A stretch of 64,000 nucleotides of DNA, from assembly GCF_007474605.1 (NCBI RefSeq), contig NZ_VHKL01000001.1, forward strand, positions 496,001 to 560,000, in the 5' to 3' direction. The first letter of the stretch is position 1. Each line of letters opens with the position of its first letter. Below are positions 1 to 8,000 of this stretch, piece after piece. Position numbers and translations under genes: made by a program. The notes below the pieces were generated by a model, which saw only the letters and a program-made list of their open reading frames with translations, was not told the origin of the DNA and searched no databases. The stretch is from Rhodoligotrophos appendicifer (GTDB taxonomy: Bacteria > Pseudomonadota > Alphaproteobacteria > Rhizobiales > Im1).

Positions 1-495
1 ACGAAAGCTTGGCAGGTCGATGATCGTCAGTTTTGGCTGAAACGTTGCGAGGTCGGAGGCCGGCGGCACGATGAGCAAATGCTGGATGAACAAGGCATGC
101 CAAGCACACTCGCAGAACAGACGCGTCGGCAGGCGGTGGGCAGGATCCGCACCTCCGTAGAGGTCCTGCGCAAAGAGCTCCTTGCCCTCGGCATGCGCCA
201 GGAAATCCTTGTACAGTTGATTGAAATGCTGCGGGGAAAGCGGCTTGTTGTTTTCCCACCAGATATTGTCCTCGGTGGTCTCGTCGCGGACGACGAATTT
301 GTCTTTCGGAGACCGTCCCGTATGCTGACCCGTTGAGACGACGAACGCGCCTCCTTGGGCGATCAAGCCTTCCCCACGTCGGGATGCGGTTTCGTAGAGC
401 TCCGCCGCCGTCTGGTTCCAATGCACCTTTGCGAGAGCCCGGAAACCGGTCGCCTCCGCCCCCAAGGCATGATTATACCGCCCGCATTGTTTCAC
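1..495 (-). CDS. pckA: Phosphoenolpyruvate carboxykinase (ATP), N-terminal part; runs off the left edge
   Basis: Only the first 165 codons are present. The enzyme converts oxaloacetate and ATP to phosphoenolpyruvate, CO2 and ADP in gluconeogenesis, in the cytoplasm. The translation carries family blocks: a GRSPKDKFVVRDETT stretch near residue 70, an IWWENNKPLSP block shortly after, and RLPTRLFCECAWHALF near residue 130. The start is a GTG at 495, chosen because AGGAG lies six bases before it on the minus strand and because the reading frame begins close to the usual family N-terminus. The N-terminus before the first conserved block is short, as in other alphaproteobacterial PckA. The 239 bases between this start and the next gene carry no convincing gene and presumably hold its promoter. 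Confidence 0.9.
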   Translation of the reverse strand, partial: MKQCGRYNHALGAEATGFRALAKVHWNQTAAELYETASRRGEGLIAQGGAFVVSTGQHTGRSPKDKFVVRDETTEDNIWWENNKPLSPQHFNQLYKDFLAHAEGKELFAQDLYGGADPAHRLPTRLFCECAWHALFIQHLLIVPPASDLATFQPKLTIIDLPSFR

Positions 496-734
496 AAGTC
501 TCTCCTGGCCGTTCCGTGCCGATTCTCGGCAATATCATCGATAGTGCTAAGGGCTTTTGCCATTGCTTAAAACAAGGTCCTCATGCGATGCGGCAGACAG
601 CCACAGCGCATCCAGATGGATTAGAAACCGAGATTTAGGCCGCGCTGCGGCGACGGTTTCCAGGACACTATGCGACTTTAGGCAAATATACCAAATTCGA
701 CAATGGCCGAAGCGGCTCCACCCGTGCGCGATAT

Positions 735-1130
735 TCACTCGGGTACCCGGAGCCCTGCATCGACGGGGACCCGATAGGCTTCCGCCAGCTTATTGGTCAT
801 GTTGGCAATGCCGACGATCGCAAACAGCTCATTCATCATCTCTTCGGTGGCACCTTTTTTCCGCGCTGCGGCGCCATGGCTCGCCATGCAGTACTCACAG
901 CTGTTGGTCACGGAAACGGCCACGTAGATCAACTCTTTGACCAGCGGGTCCAAGTGCCCTCCCGGTCCCATGATGTCCTTGATGGACGACCAGACATGCG
1001 AGAGCATGCGCGGCTCATTGGCCAGGTATTTCCAGAAATTGTTGACGTCCGGAACGTTCCTCGAATTTTTGATATCATCAAAGATGGCTCGAACCTCGGC
1101 AGTCGCGTCCGCATACTCGATAGGCTGCAT
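735..1130 (-). CDS. Carboxymuconolactone decarboxylase / AhpD-like family protein
   Basis: A 131-residue all-helical protein of the CMD/AhpD superfamily. The redox signature CEYCMASH (C-x2-C-x3-H) sits near residue 78, after a helix with [12 protein letters not shown], as in AhpD-type alkylhydroperoxidase subunits. Such proteins use the Cys pair for peroxide reduction; true decarboxylases lack it, so a peroxidase-like role is inferred. It stands alone, divergent from ndk, with about 110 bases between the two starts. The substrate and electron donor cannot be read from the sequence. Confidence 0.8.
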   Translation of the reverse strand: MQPIEYADATAEVRAIFDDIKNSRNVPDVNNFWKYLANEPRMLSHVWSSIKDIMGPGGHLDPLVKELIYVAVSVTNSCEYCMASHGAAARKKGATEEMMNELFAIVGIANMTNKLAEAYRVPVDAGLRVPE

Positions 1131-1243
1131 TCTCTCGCTCCATGCTGCAGAGACCGCCCTTGTGCTTGATGCAGGAGAGGTCCGCCGCTATAACCCCGCG
1201 CGACTTTAGGATCTCAAAACTCGCATTCCAAGGGGACGAACGT

Positions 1244-1666
1244 ATGGCGCTGGAGCGCACCTTTTCGATTATCAAGCCGGATGCTACGGCACGTAATCTC
1301 ACCGGCAAGGTCATTGCCAAGCTTGAAGACGCGGGGCTGCGTGTCGTTGCGCAAAAACGCGTGAAGTGGAGCAAGGCAGACGCGGAAAAATTCTACGCCG
1401 TCCACAGCGCCCGTCCATTCTACAATGATCTCGTCGCTTTCATGACGTCGGGCCCGATTGTTCTCCAGGTGCTCGAGGGCGAAAATGCTATCGCCAAGAA
1501 CCGTGAGGTCATGGGCGCGACGGATCCGGCAAAGGCCGATTCCGGGACGATCCGGAAGGAGTTCGCCGAGAACATCGAGCGGAACTCTGTCCATGGTTCC
1601 GATAGCGCCGAGAATGCCGCAGCGGAAATCGCCCTGTGCTTTCGACTGGAAGAAATCGTGGGCTGA
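1244..1666 (+). CDS. ndk: Nucleoside diphosphate kinase
   Basis: A 140-residue protein of standard length for Ndk, which moves the gamma phosphate from ATP to nucleoside diphosphates through a phosphohistidine. The N-terminal [11 protein letters not shown] block and the active-site block NSVHGSDS are present; His117 is the expected phosphorylated residue. The frame is open further upstream (to 1142), but ATG 1244 has AGGGGA seven bases before it and matches the family N-terminus. The gene is monocistronic and ends at a strong intrinsic terminator. Confidence 0.97.
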   Translation: MALERTFSIIKPDATARNLTGKVIAKLEDAGLRVVAQKRVKWSKADAEKFYAVHSARPFYNDLVAFMTSGPIVLQVLEGENAIAKNREVMGATDPAKADSGTIRKEFAENIERNSVHGSDSAENAAAEIALCFRLEEIVG

Positions 1667-1682
1667 CACCCCGAAATGAATG

Positions 1683-1708
1683 AAAAGCCGCCTGAGGGCG
1701 GCTTTTTT
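1683..1708 (+). terminator. Rho-independent terminator after ndk
   Basis: A perfect 7-bp stem (AGCCGCC at 1686-1692 with GGCGGCT at 1697-1703), a four-base TGAG loop and a run of six T. Four A bases precede the stem, so it may also serve the convergent minus-strand gene that ends at 1736. Confidence 0.92.
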
Positions 1709-1735
1709 ATTTGTGTCAAAACACTCGATGGCCAC

Positions 1736-4153
1736 TTAGGCCCGCAACCGATCGTTGCCCGGATCATACACGGGAGCGGATTCGAGAAAGGCTTTGCGGC
1801 GGCTGCCGAGGATCTCGACTTCGAAGGCGTCCCGTGAGCCGACAAGCTCAGGCTTCACATAACCGAAGGCGAGGCTCTTCTCGGTCGCGTATCCATAGCC
1901 GCCGGACGTGGTGACGCCGACAAGCCGGCCATCGGCAAAGATGGGTTCATTGCCCAAAACTTCGGCGTCGCCATCTTCAAGAGAAAAATAGACGAGCGAG
2001 ATCCGTGGCCCCTGTTGCTTGGCGTTCAGGGTGGCTGCCTTGCCGACGAAGTCGTCCTTGTCCAACCTGACGAAACGCTCCATGTCGGCTTCGATGAGAT
2101 TGACTTCATTTGTCATCTCCGACCCCCAGCCGCGATAGGCCTTCTCGACTCGCAGGGCATTCATCGCATAGGCACCGAAATCTACGATGCCCTCGCTCGC
2201 CCCTTCCCTCATCAAGGCGTCGTAAACCTTGACCAGCCCCTCCATCGGCATGTGCAGCTCCCAGCCGAGCTCGCCGACATAATTCACTCGCAGCGCCCGC
2301 GTCCTGACCCCTGCCACATCGATCTCCTGGCCCGTCAGCCAACGGAAAGCGCCGTTGGAGAGATCCGTTGACGTGAGCTTCGAGAGGATAGCGCGAGAGC
2401 GGGGTCCAGCCAGAACGAGCACCCCGAATGCTTCGGTGACATCCCGGATCTCGACTTGCTCGCTGTGCTCCTGGCGCTGCGTCAGCATATCGAGATCGCG
2501 AAATTCGGCTGCAGCAGCAGAGAGAAGATAGAAACGGTCCATTGCGAGCCGCGTCACGGTCAATTCCCCCTCGATCCGACCGTTCTCGGTCAGCCACTGC
2601 GTCAACACGATGCCGCCCACCTTGGCGGGCATCCGATTAGCCAACACACGATTGAGGAAGGACTCTGCATGAGTGCCGGAAACCTCGAACTTCGAAAAAC
2701 TCGACATGTCCATGACGCCGACGCCCTCACGGACGCCCATTGCCTCAGCCCCGACAGCCTCAAAACTGTTGTTGCGGCGAAAACTGTAAGTCTCGCCGTC
2801 CCCCGCTTTGTCGAACCAGCGCGGCCTCTCCCATCCTGCGACCTCCATATACTGAGCCCCCTTGGCCTTGAGCTTCTCGTACAGCGGGGAGGTACGCTTG
2901 GGTCGCCCGTCGTGACGATACTCGCCGGGGGCGAGAAGCGCATACATGTTCTGATAGTCGTCGATGGACTTTGCCCGGCAATATTCGCCCCCTGCCCAAT
3001 TCCCATAGCGTCTGGGATCGACGGGTCCCATGTTGATCTCGGCCGCTCCATGGACCATCCATTGCGCAAGATATTTTCCCGCTCCCGCGCCCTGGCAGAT
3101 CCCGAAAGATGCCCCGCAAGCCATCCAGTAGTTTCGCAGCCCCGGTGCTGGGCCAAGAAGCAAATTGCCGTCCGGCGTATGTGTGATGGCGCCGGGAACA
3201 ACGCGACGGATACCCGCTTCGGCGAAGATGGGGAGCCGTTCCGCAGCTTTTTCCAGCCATGGGACTAGTCGATCGAGCTCTGGAGGGAGGAGCTCACTTT
3301 CAAAATCCCAGGAAATTCCATCCTTGAAGCAGTCGGTCGCGCCCTCTTGCTCGTAGATGCCGACGACCAGCCCCTTCTGCTCCTGGCGAAGATAACCGGA
3401 GAGGTACGGATCTCGGACGACCGGCAGTTCCTTGCTCAAAGCCTCGATCTGCGGCAGGGGATCAGTGACGATGTAGTGATGCAACATGTTGGTGATCGGT
3501 ACCGTCAGGCCGTTCCAGGCCCCCACGATGTCCGCGTACGATCCTGCGGCATTGACCACATGCTGACAAACGATGGTGCCCTTCTCCGTGATAACTTCCC
3601 ACTCACCATTTGCGAGCGGACGGACATCGGTGACTCTGGTTCGGCGGTATATCTCCGCACCCAGATCCCGTGCACCCTTGGCCATTGCATTCGTGACACC
3701 TGACGGATCGACATGGCCGTCCGTGATGGTCAACGCGCCGAGTTTCACACCGAAGGTCTCGAGATAGGGATGATGTTCCCGAATTTCGTCAGGCCCGATG
3801 AGATGCATCTCGAAGCCCACTAATTTCGAGATTCCATGCACATATTTGAACCAGTTGACTTCCTCATCTGTCGTCGCGAGGCGAATGCCGCCGCAACCGT
3901 GCCAGGTCGCGGAGACACCGGTCAGTTCCTCGAGCTTGGGGTAGAGCTGGGTTCCGTAATTGTTGATGTGCGCGATGGACAGGGAGCCAACGAATTGGGG
4001 GCACTGGCCGGCTGCATGCCACGTCGAGCCGGAGGTGAGCTCGCCCTTCTCAATGAGTGCGATATCGGTCCAGCCTTCCAGGGCCAAATGGTAGAGCAGA
4101 CCAGCGCCCATCGCTCCACCACCGATGATGACCACCCGAGCATGTGACTTCAT
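1736..4153 (-). CDS. FAD-dependent oxidoreductase / aminomethyltransferase fusion (dimethylglycine or sarcosine dehydrogenase-like)
   Basis: An 805-residue two-part enzyme. Residues 1-400 form a DAO-type FAD domain with a dinucleotide-binding loop (IIGGGAMGAG, residues 9-18) and the motif SGSTWHAAGQ (41-50). In the DMGDH/SARDH family the histidine of that motif is covalently linked to FAD. Residues from about 430 to the end form a GcvT-like folate-binding domain; the block NALRVEKAYRGWGSEM is typical. Family members demethylate N-methylated glycine derivatives and pass the one-carbon unit to tetrahydrofolate. The exact substrate (dimethylglycine, sarcosine or another N-methyl compound) cannot be fixed. 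No glycine-betaine genes lie beside it. It shares a divergent intergenic region with the large repeat protein on the plus strand. Confidence 0.88.
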   Translation of the reverse strand: MKSHARVVIIGGGAMGAGLLYHLALEGWTDIALIEKGELTSGSTWHAAGQCPQFVGSLSIAHINNYGTQLYPKLEELTGVSATWHGCGGIRLATTDEEVNWFKYVHGISKLVGFEMHLIGPDEIREHHPYLETFGVKLGALTITDGHVDPSGVTNAMAKGARDLGAEIYRRTRVTDVRPLANGEWEVITEKGTIVCQHVVNAAGSYADIVGAWNGLTVPITNMLHHYIVTDPLPQIEALSKELPVVRDPYLSGYLRQEQKGLVVGIYEQEGATDCFKDGISWDFESELLPPELDRLVPWLEKAAERLPIFAEAGIRRVVPGAITHTPDGNLLLGPAPGLRNYWMACGASFGICQGAGAGKYLAQWMVHGAAEINMGPVDPRRYGNWAGGEYCRAKSIDDYQNMYALLAPGEYRHDGRPKRTSPLYEKLKAKGAQYMEVAGWERPRWFDKAGDGETYSFRRNNSFEAVGAEAMGVREGVGVMDMSSFSKFEVSGTHAESFLNRVLANRMPAKVGGIVLTQWLTENGRIEGELTVTRLAMDRFYLLSAAAAEFRDLDMLTQRQEHSEQVEIRDVTEAFGVLVLAGPRSRAILSKLTSTDLSNGAFRWLTGQEIDVAGVRTRALRVNYVGELGWELHMPMEGLVKVYDALMREGASEGIVDFGAYAMNALRVEKAYRGWGSEMTNEVNLIEADMERFVRLDKDDFVGKAATLNAKQQGPRISLVYFSLEDGDAEVLGNEPIFADGRLVGVTTSGGYGYATEKSLAFGYVKPELVGSRDAFEVEILGSRRKAFLESAPVYDPGNDRLRA

Positions 4154-4258
4154 AACGAACCTCCGCGCTGATGGCGGGCACTAGAACCCAGCCCCTCGGC
4201 AGGCGTCCAGCTTTTTCCAATCATGACGCCGAATCTGCACGGACGGAGAAGACTTGGG

Positions 4259-4270
4259 TCCAAATTTGGA
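4259..4270. promoter_or_regulatory. 12-bp perfect palindrome in the divergent intergenic region
   Basis: TCCAAATTTGGA lies between the FAD dehydrogenase (minus) and the first large repeat protein (plus), about 105 bases from the former's start and 128 from the preferred start of the latter. Its position suits an operator. No regulator is assigned. Confidence 0.35.
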
Positions 4271-4341
4271 TAAGCCCTAATCGGCGCTTGAAGTAACCGC
4301 CGCACTCCGGGCGGAATGCAGCCGAAGTCCCACCACAAATG

Positions 4342-4374
4342 ATTGCAGCATGAGATCCGCTCGCGTGCTGCAAT
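4342..4374. promoter_or_regulatory. Inverted repeat over the start region of the first large repeat protein
   Basis: ATTGCAGCA (4342-4350) and TGCTGCAAT (4366-4374) are perfect 9-bp inverted copies separated by 15 bases. They overlap the most upstream possible ATG (4350) and precede the better-supported ATG at 4398. The element could be an operator or a hairpin in the mRNA leader. Confidence 0.4.
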
Positions 4375-4397
4375 TTCCTGTTGAGAGGATGAGTTGG

Positions 4398-7300
4398 ATG
4401 CCAGAAACTGTAAACTCGGCCTCTAGGACTTCGATCCCTGCCGCCGTGTCACAGACCCTGAGGAGTTGGAAGGGACCAGACCGGGCCTCCTATCGCTTTG
4501 AGATGGGTGAAAATGGCCAAGGGAGGGGAGAGGGTGACTGGCCGGATGTTGTTGGCCAAAAACTGTCTGCGGCGCAGATCGTTTTGGGAGTGTGCAAGGA
4601 AGATGCGGTAAATGCCGGTGTAGAGCCCCTTGCCTTTGGCTCCCGTCTTGCGGCGTCCGGCCAACCTGCGGCAATGGTCTACTCGTCTCTGACCAAAGAT
4701 GTGCAGCGCGTGATCGACAAAGCGGCGTTGATTTATGCGGGCCGCAGTCACCTAGAGCTTTCTCCTTCAACCAATGATCTGGCCTCCTTGCGGGAGTCCC
4801 TGTTGCATGCACTGGAGCGCGAATGGCAGAAAAGCCAGATGTTCCTCCCTCCTTCGCAACCTGGCGAAGGCGATGAGCCTGCCTTCAACGGCTTCACCTT
4901 TGTCAATGCGGCTGGGAGCTCCTTCCAGGATCTCTTGTCTGCGCCGAGCGTGATGCACATACCGGGAATGGCCGAGCTGTCCCAAACCCAGCGATCAGCA
5001 TTAATTGCCGAACGATTGGGTGAACTCGGCATAAACGAGAGCTACAAGGTTGGAACCATTGAGTTCACGCTGGCCAGCGTAGTCACGCTGACGAACCGCG
5101 CCCTCGGTCAAGACGTTCCGGAAAACCTTGGCACAAGATCCGAGCTGCTGATGCAGTTCCAGCATTTGGTCGAGCAATGGCAAGCTGCCCCTGAGGCGAC
5201 GATCAATCCATTTGTCTTCGCAGCGATTCACTTAGCGAAATCCAGCGGGGATAATTTGCTGGGAGCCAACTGGAAGGAGAAATGCGCCGCCGCAGCTACA
5301 TATTTCGGGGAGCGCTGGCTGGCTAATTTCGGAGCGCCGCCATCTCACTTCGATCGTGTCGAGCAAGCCTATTCAATCATGGAGCGAGAGTCTGGATGGG
5401 ACGATATAGATCTCGAATATGAGAAGGTGGGGTTCTCTGAGAGCTATGCTTGGTTCCTGACCGAGACCAAGTACATGACCCCCATCGAGCGGTTTCTCTA
5501 CCTTGCCGACATGCCTGGACCGCTGGGCAAGAAAATGGTGCTCAAATGCGAACATGATGTGAAGCATCGGTCGCATGTTCTCGATCCACAGCAACTTCTC
5601 CAGCGAGCCGAGGAAGACCATAACAAGATGGTCGCGGCGCACCCTTGGATCGTGGCTCGCGCCAAAGAGAACTTGCGCCTCTCGGGCCAATCGACGTCAG
5701 AGACCGCGGTCGATTCTGAAATGAGCCGGATTGTTGGCCAGCTCGAGGCGGAAACCGAAAGCCATCGTCACCTCGTATCAGGGCTCAATTTTGTAAAGGA
5801 CTGGTACATCAGCCAGATTCCAATAGTCGGGGGAATATACAACGTCGAAGAGGGAATTCGCCACGGCAACATCAAGCAGATCATTGGCGGAGGTCTGGCG
5901 CTGTCACTGGAAGTCGGGGGGATGATGGTCGTCGGGTTGCGGGGCGGCGCAGTGGCGGGGGCTGAACTCAGTCCTCATATCTCCCCTCAGGCCGGCGCCA
6001 GCAGCGCGATGGCTCATGTCGTATCGGAGCTGAACATTCCGCGCAGCGAATTGCTTGTGGAGACTGCTCCAGCTCGACTGCCTCCCGTGATCGGCAACGC
6101 AGCGCCGCTTGGCATCGAGCTCGCCGGAGTCGACGAGATATTCTCTGAGGTTCCCCCACGCTTCAGCGGCATGCAGCCAGGTGAAAAGATCACCTACATC
6201 CACGAGATGAGTGGTCAGCAGCTTGTCGTCACCCGCGTCGAATCCACCGGTGAGACGATTGCTCTGTCTCCTGTCAGCGGCCAGCAGGGGACCTTTCATT
6301 TAGCCGATTGGGTGACCGGTGAAGCGGTCAAGAACGGGGAGCTCAACCCCTATCACATGGACCCAAAAACCGGACGTATAGAACCTTCCGGTCGCCTGTG
6401 CGGAGGTGGCATCGGTTGTTCGAAGCCATCGCGAGGCCGCACGTCGACCGACGCCGAAATGGAGGATCCACTTCTGCCAAGTGTACAAGTTGTCGAAACG
6501 ATCCGCGACCAACCCCCTCCGATCGATCCAACGCAGGTTCAGATCCATGAAGGCGCGTCTTCGGGATGGAGGTTGGAGACCGAAGCGGCTGAAGGGCCCA
6601 AGCAAATCAGGATCGATGTGGCATCCGAACTGACGGAATCGACTTCCATTGGTCTCCCCTCGCCCTCGGACCTCAACAGCGGCGACTGGTCCGCGAGAAG
6701 CCCTCAAGCACTAATCGACAGCCACCGAGGTGTAACCAGGGCCGAAATTCACGCCGGACCCGAATTCCAGGACGCTGGGGCCATTTCCTCCAAACCTGCT
6801 ATGCCGATCGAAAGCCGCCTTGCGGATCTGCCTTCCAAGTCTGCCGATGTCTTTGTCCAAGTTCCCACTCAGGAAGGCCATCCCACTGCTTTTTGGGATG
6901 CCTATCCAAATCTGGACCGGATCCCATCCGATTGGGGCCAGGTGTCGGAGCCGGTGAATTCCGAGGCATTTGCCCGGGGACCCTCGCTGCCCAATCTTAG
7001 AAGCCAAGGTCAGTATGTAACGGACGGCGTAGCGGGACAGGCCATCGCCTATGATGGAGAGTATTGGACCGTCATCGGGGGTGACAATCCGGGTCAGCGC
7101 GCGGCACGGACCGAGATTGCTGTGACGGCCTGGAATGACCAGTATTCCTCCTATCATATCGGCCACGCGACGGCGTGGGATTTGGGAGATGGCGCTTTTG
7201 CAATGCGCACACCCGCCATTCCCTTTCGGGAGGGTTACGCGAAGTCTCTAGACATTCCTCGCGGGACTTATGGCCGCCCTCTGGTGACCACCGTCGACGA

Positions 7301-7811
7301 AATCTCGTCGAGTGAGGTGATCCCACCACCACTTGAACATTTCAGGAATGAAATGGGAGACCGAGCCGTGGTGATGGCAGGCGGGAAATGGGTCGGCCAG
7401 GAAACGAATGAACCGATCTACTGGTACAAGGGCCGGTACTGGACGTTCCAAGAGGGCGAAACGCTGCAGTCTCGCTATGATGCGGCAAAAGCCTTTGTCC
7501 AGAATTGGAATGCGGCCTTTTCCAAGAGCAGCGGACAATATGCAAGCGTCAAAATTCTACCGGAAGATGAAGCCGTGGCAGTTCTGACGGTCGGCTTGCC
7601 CCCTCACGCTGCCGACATCAAATCTTCCGGCATGCCTTCGCCTGCAACCATCGGCGAATCCACAGCTCAATTAGGACGCCCTGCGGCTCAGGAAAGAGCG
7701 GAAGTGGAGGCGACGGCTACCGTCTCGAGAGCGTCGATTTCAGTGGAGGAGCAAAGCCGGGAAGTTACGGATGTCCCTCGAGCCGACGAGCTCGAAAACT
7801 GGATCATGTGA
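4398..7811 (+). CDS. Large modular repeat protein of unknown family, paralogue 1
   Basis: About 1,137 residues; I do not recognise the family. There is no signal peptide. Residues 1-560 align by eye over their whole length with the next gene (shared blocks such as AAATYFGERW, DRVEQAY, GWDD and DPQQLL). Residues 468-520 are the most hydrophobic part (DWYISQIPIVGGIYN, then IKQIIGGG and a Gly/Val-rich run) and could insert in a membrane. The C-terminal half has one A module (6147-6410, ending in a Gly-rich turn) and two copies of a ~60-residue YW repeat (7041-7227 and 7416-7598), joined by Pro/Ser-rich linkers. The frame also offers ATG 4350 and 4389. ATG 4398 is preferred because GAGAGG lies nine bases before it and because an inverted repeat overlaps 4350. 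A secreted effector, toxin or surface protein is possible but unproven. No enzyme motif was recognised. Confidence 0.8.
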   Translation: MPETVNSASRTSIPAAVSQTLRSWKGPDRASYRFEMGENGQGRGEGDWPDVVGQKLSAAQIVLGVCKEDAVNAGVEPLAFGSRLAASGQPAAMVYSSLTKDVQRVIDKAALIYAGRSHLELSPSTNDLASLRESLLHALEREWQKSQMFLPPSQPGEGDEPAFNGFTFVNAAGSSFQDLLSAPSVMHIPGMAELSQTQRSALIAERLGELGINESYKVGTIEFTLASVVTLTNRALGQDVPENLGTRSELLMQFQHLVEQWQAAPEATINPFVFAAIHLAKSSGDNLLGANWKEKCAAAATYFGERWLANFGAPPSHFDRVEQAYSIMERESGWDDIDLEYEKVGFSESYAWFLTETKYMTPIERFLYLADMPGPLGKKMVLKCEHDVKHRSHVLDPQQLLQRAEEDHNKMVAAHPWIVARAKENLRLSGQSTSETAVDSEMSRIVGQLEAETESHRHLVSGLNFVKDWYISQIPIVGGIYNVEEGIRHGNIKQIIGGGLALSLEVGGMMVVGLRGGAVAGAELSPHISPQAGASSAMAHVVSELNIPRSELLVETAPARLPPVIGNAAPLGIELAGVDEIFSEVPPRFSGMQPGEKITYIHEMSGQQLVVTRVESTGETIALSPVSGQQGTFHLADWVTGEAVKNGELNPYHMDPKTGRIEPSGRLCGGGIGCSKPSRGRTSTDAEMEDPLLPSVQVVETIRDQPPPIDPTQVQIHEGASSGWRLETEAAEGPKQIRIDVASELTESTSIGLPSPSDLNSGDWSARSPQALIDSHRGVTRAEIHAGPEFQDAGAISSKPAMPIESRLADLPSKSADVFVQVPTQEGHPTAFWDAYPNLDRIPSDWGQVSEPVNSEAFARGPSLPNLRSQGQYVTDGVAGQAIAYDGEYWTVIGGDNPGQRAARTEIAVTAWNDQYSSYHIGHATAWDLGDGAFAMRTPAIPFREGYAKSLDIPRGTYGRPLVTTVDEISSSEVIPPPLEHFRNEMGDRAVVMAGGKWVGQETNEPIYWYKGRYWTFQEGETLQSRYDAAKAFVQNWNAAFSKSSGQYASVKILPEDEAVAVLTVGLPPHAADIKSSGMPSPATIGESTAQLGRPAAQERAEVEATATVSRASISVEEQSREVTDVPRADELENWIM
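6147..6410 (+). repeat. A module, paralogue 1
   Basis: An ~88-residue protein module: PPRF, then PGE, a Y-x-H-x3-G turn, L-x-V-T-R, a P-V-S-G turn, a W-x-T-G-E block, a D-P-x-T-G turn and a final Gly-rich GG. It recurs at 9738-10001 and 11427-11699. Confidence 0.8.
7041..7227 (+). repeat. YW repeat, B type, paralogue 1
   Basis: Encodes YDGEYWT, then QRAA, WNDQYSSY, ATAWDLGDG and RTPAIPF. The same order of blocks recurs at 10398-10583 and 12162-12344. Confidence 0.8.
7416..7598 (+). repeat. YW repeat, C type, paralogue 1
   Basis: Encodes YWYKGRYWTF, EGETLQSR, QNWNAAFS, LPEDEAVAV. It is a diverged relative of the B type and matches 10761-10943 and 12523-12699. Confidence 0.8.
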
Positions 7812-8000
7812 GGTGGGTTCTCACTGAGGTGCGCCTTACACTTTGCAAGATATCAGCCGTTTTCCCCGCGGTGGCTCGCTCGGAAAATGGCCCTGGCGAG
7901 GCCGACGGTCCGATCAAGGCCCTGTTCTGACCAGCCCATCGACCTAATTCCCTGCTGCATGGTGGTTTTCGAGCGTCAGTCTTCTCCAGAAGGACCATGC

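Noticed and set aside
547-738. A 63-codon minus-strand frame between pckA and the AhpD-like gene
   Set aside because: No ribosome site and no recognisable composition; better read as the pckA upstream region.
2456-3268. A 270-codon plus-strand frame inside the FAD dehydrogenase gene
   Set aside because: It is a shadow of a clear family member on the other strand.
4150-4338. A 62-codon minus-strand frame upstream of the FAD dehydrogenase
   Set aside because: It overlaps the dehydrogenase start, has no clear ribosome site and occupies the divergent promoter region.
4398-7811. Assignment of the giant proteins to a dermonecrotic-toxin or other named effector family
   Set aside because: Only a general resemblance (large size, hydrophobic central stretch, repeats) supports it; no diagnostic motif was seen.
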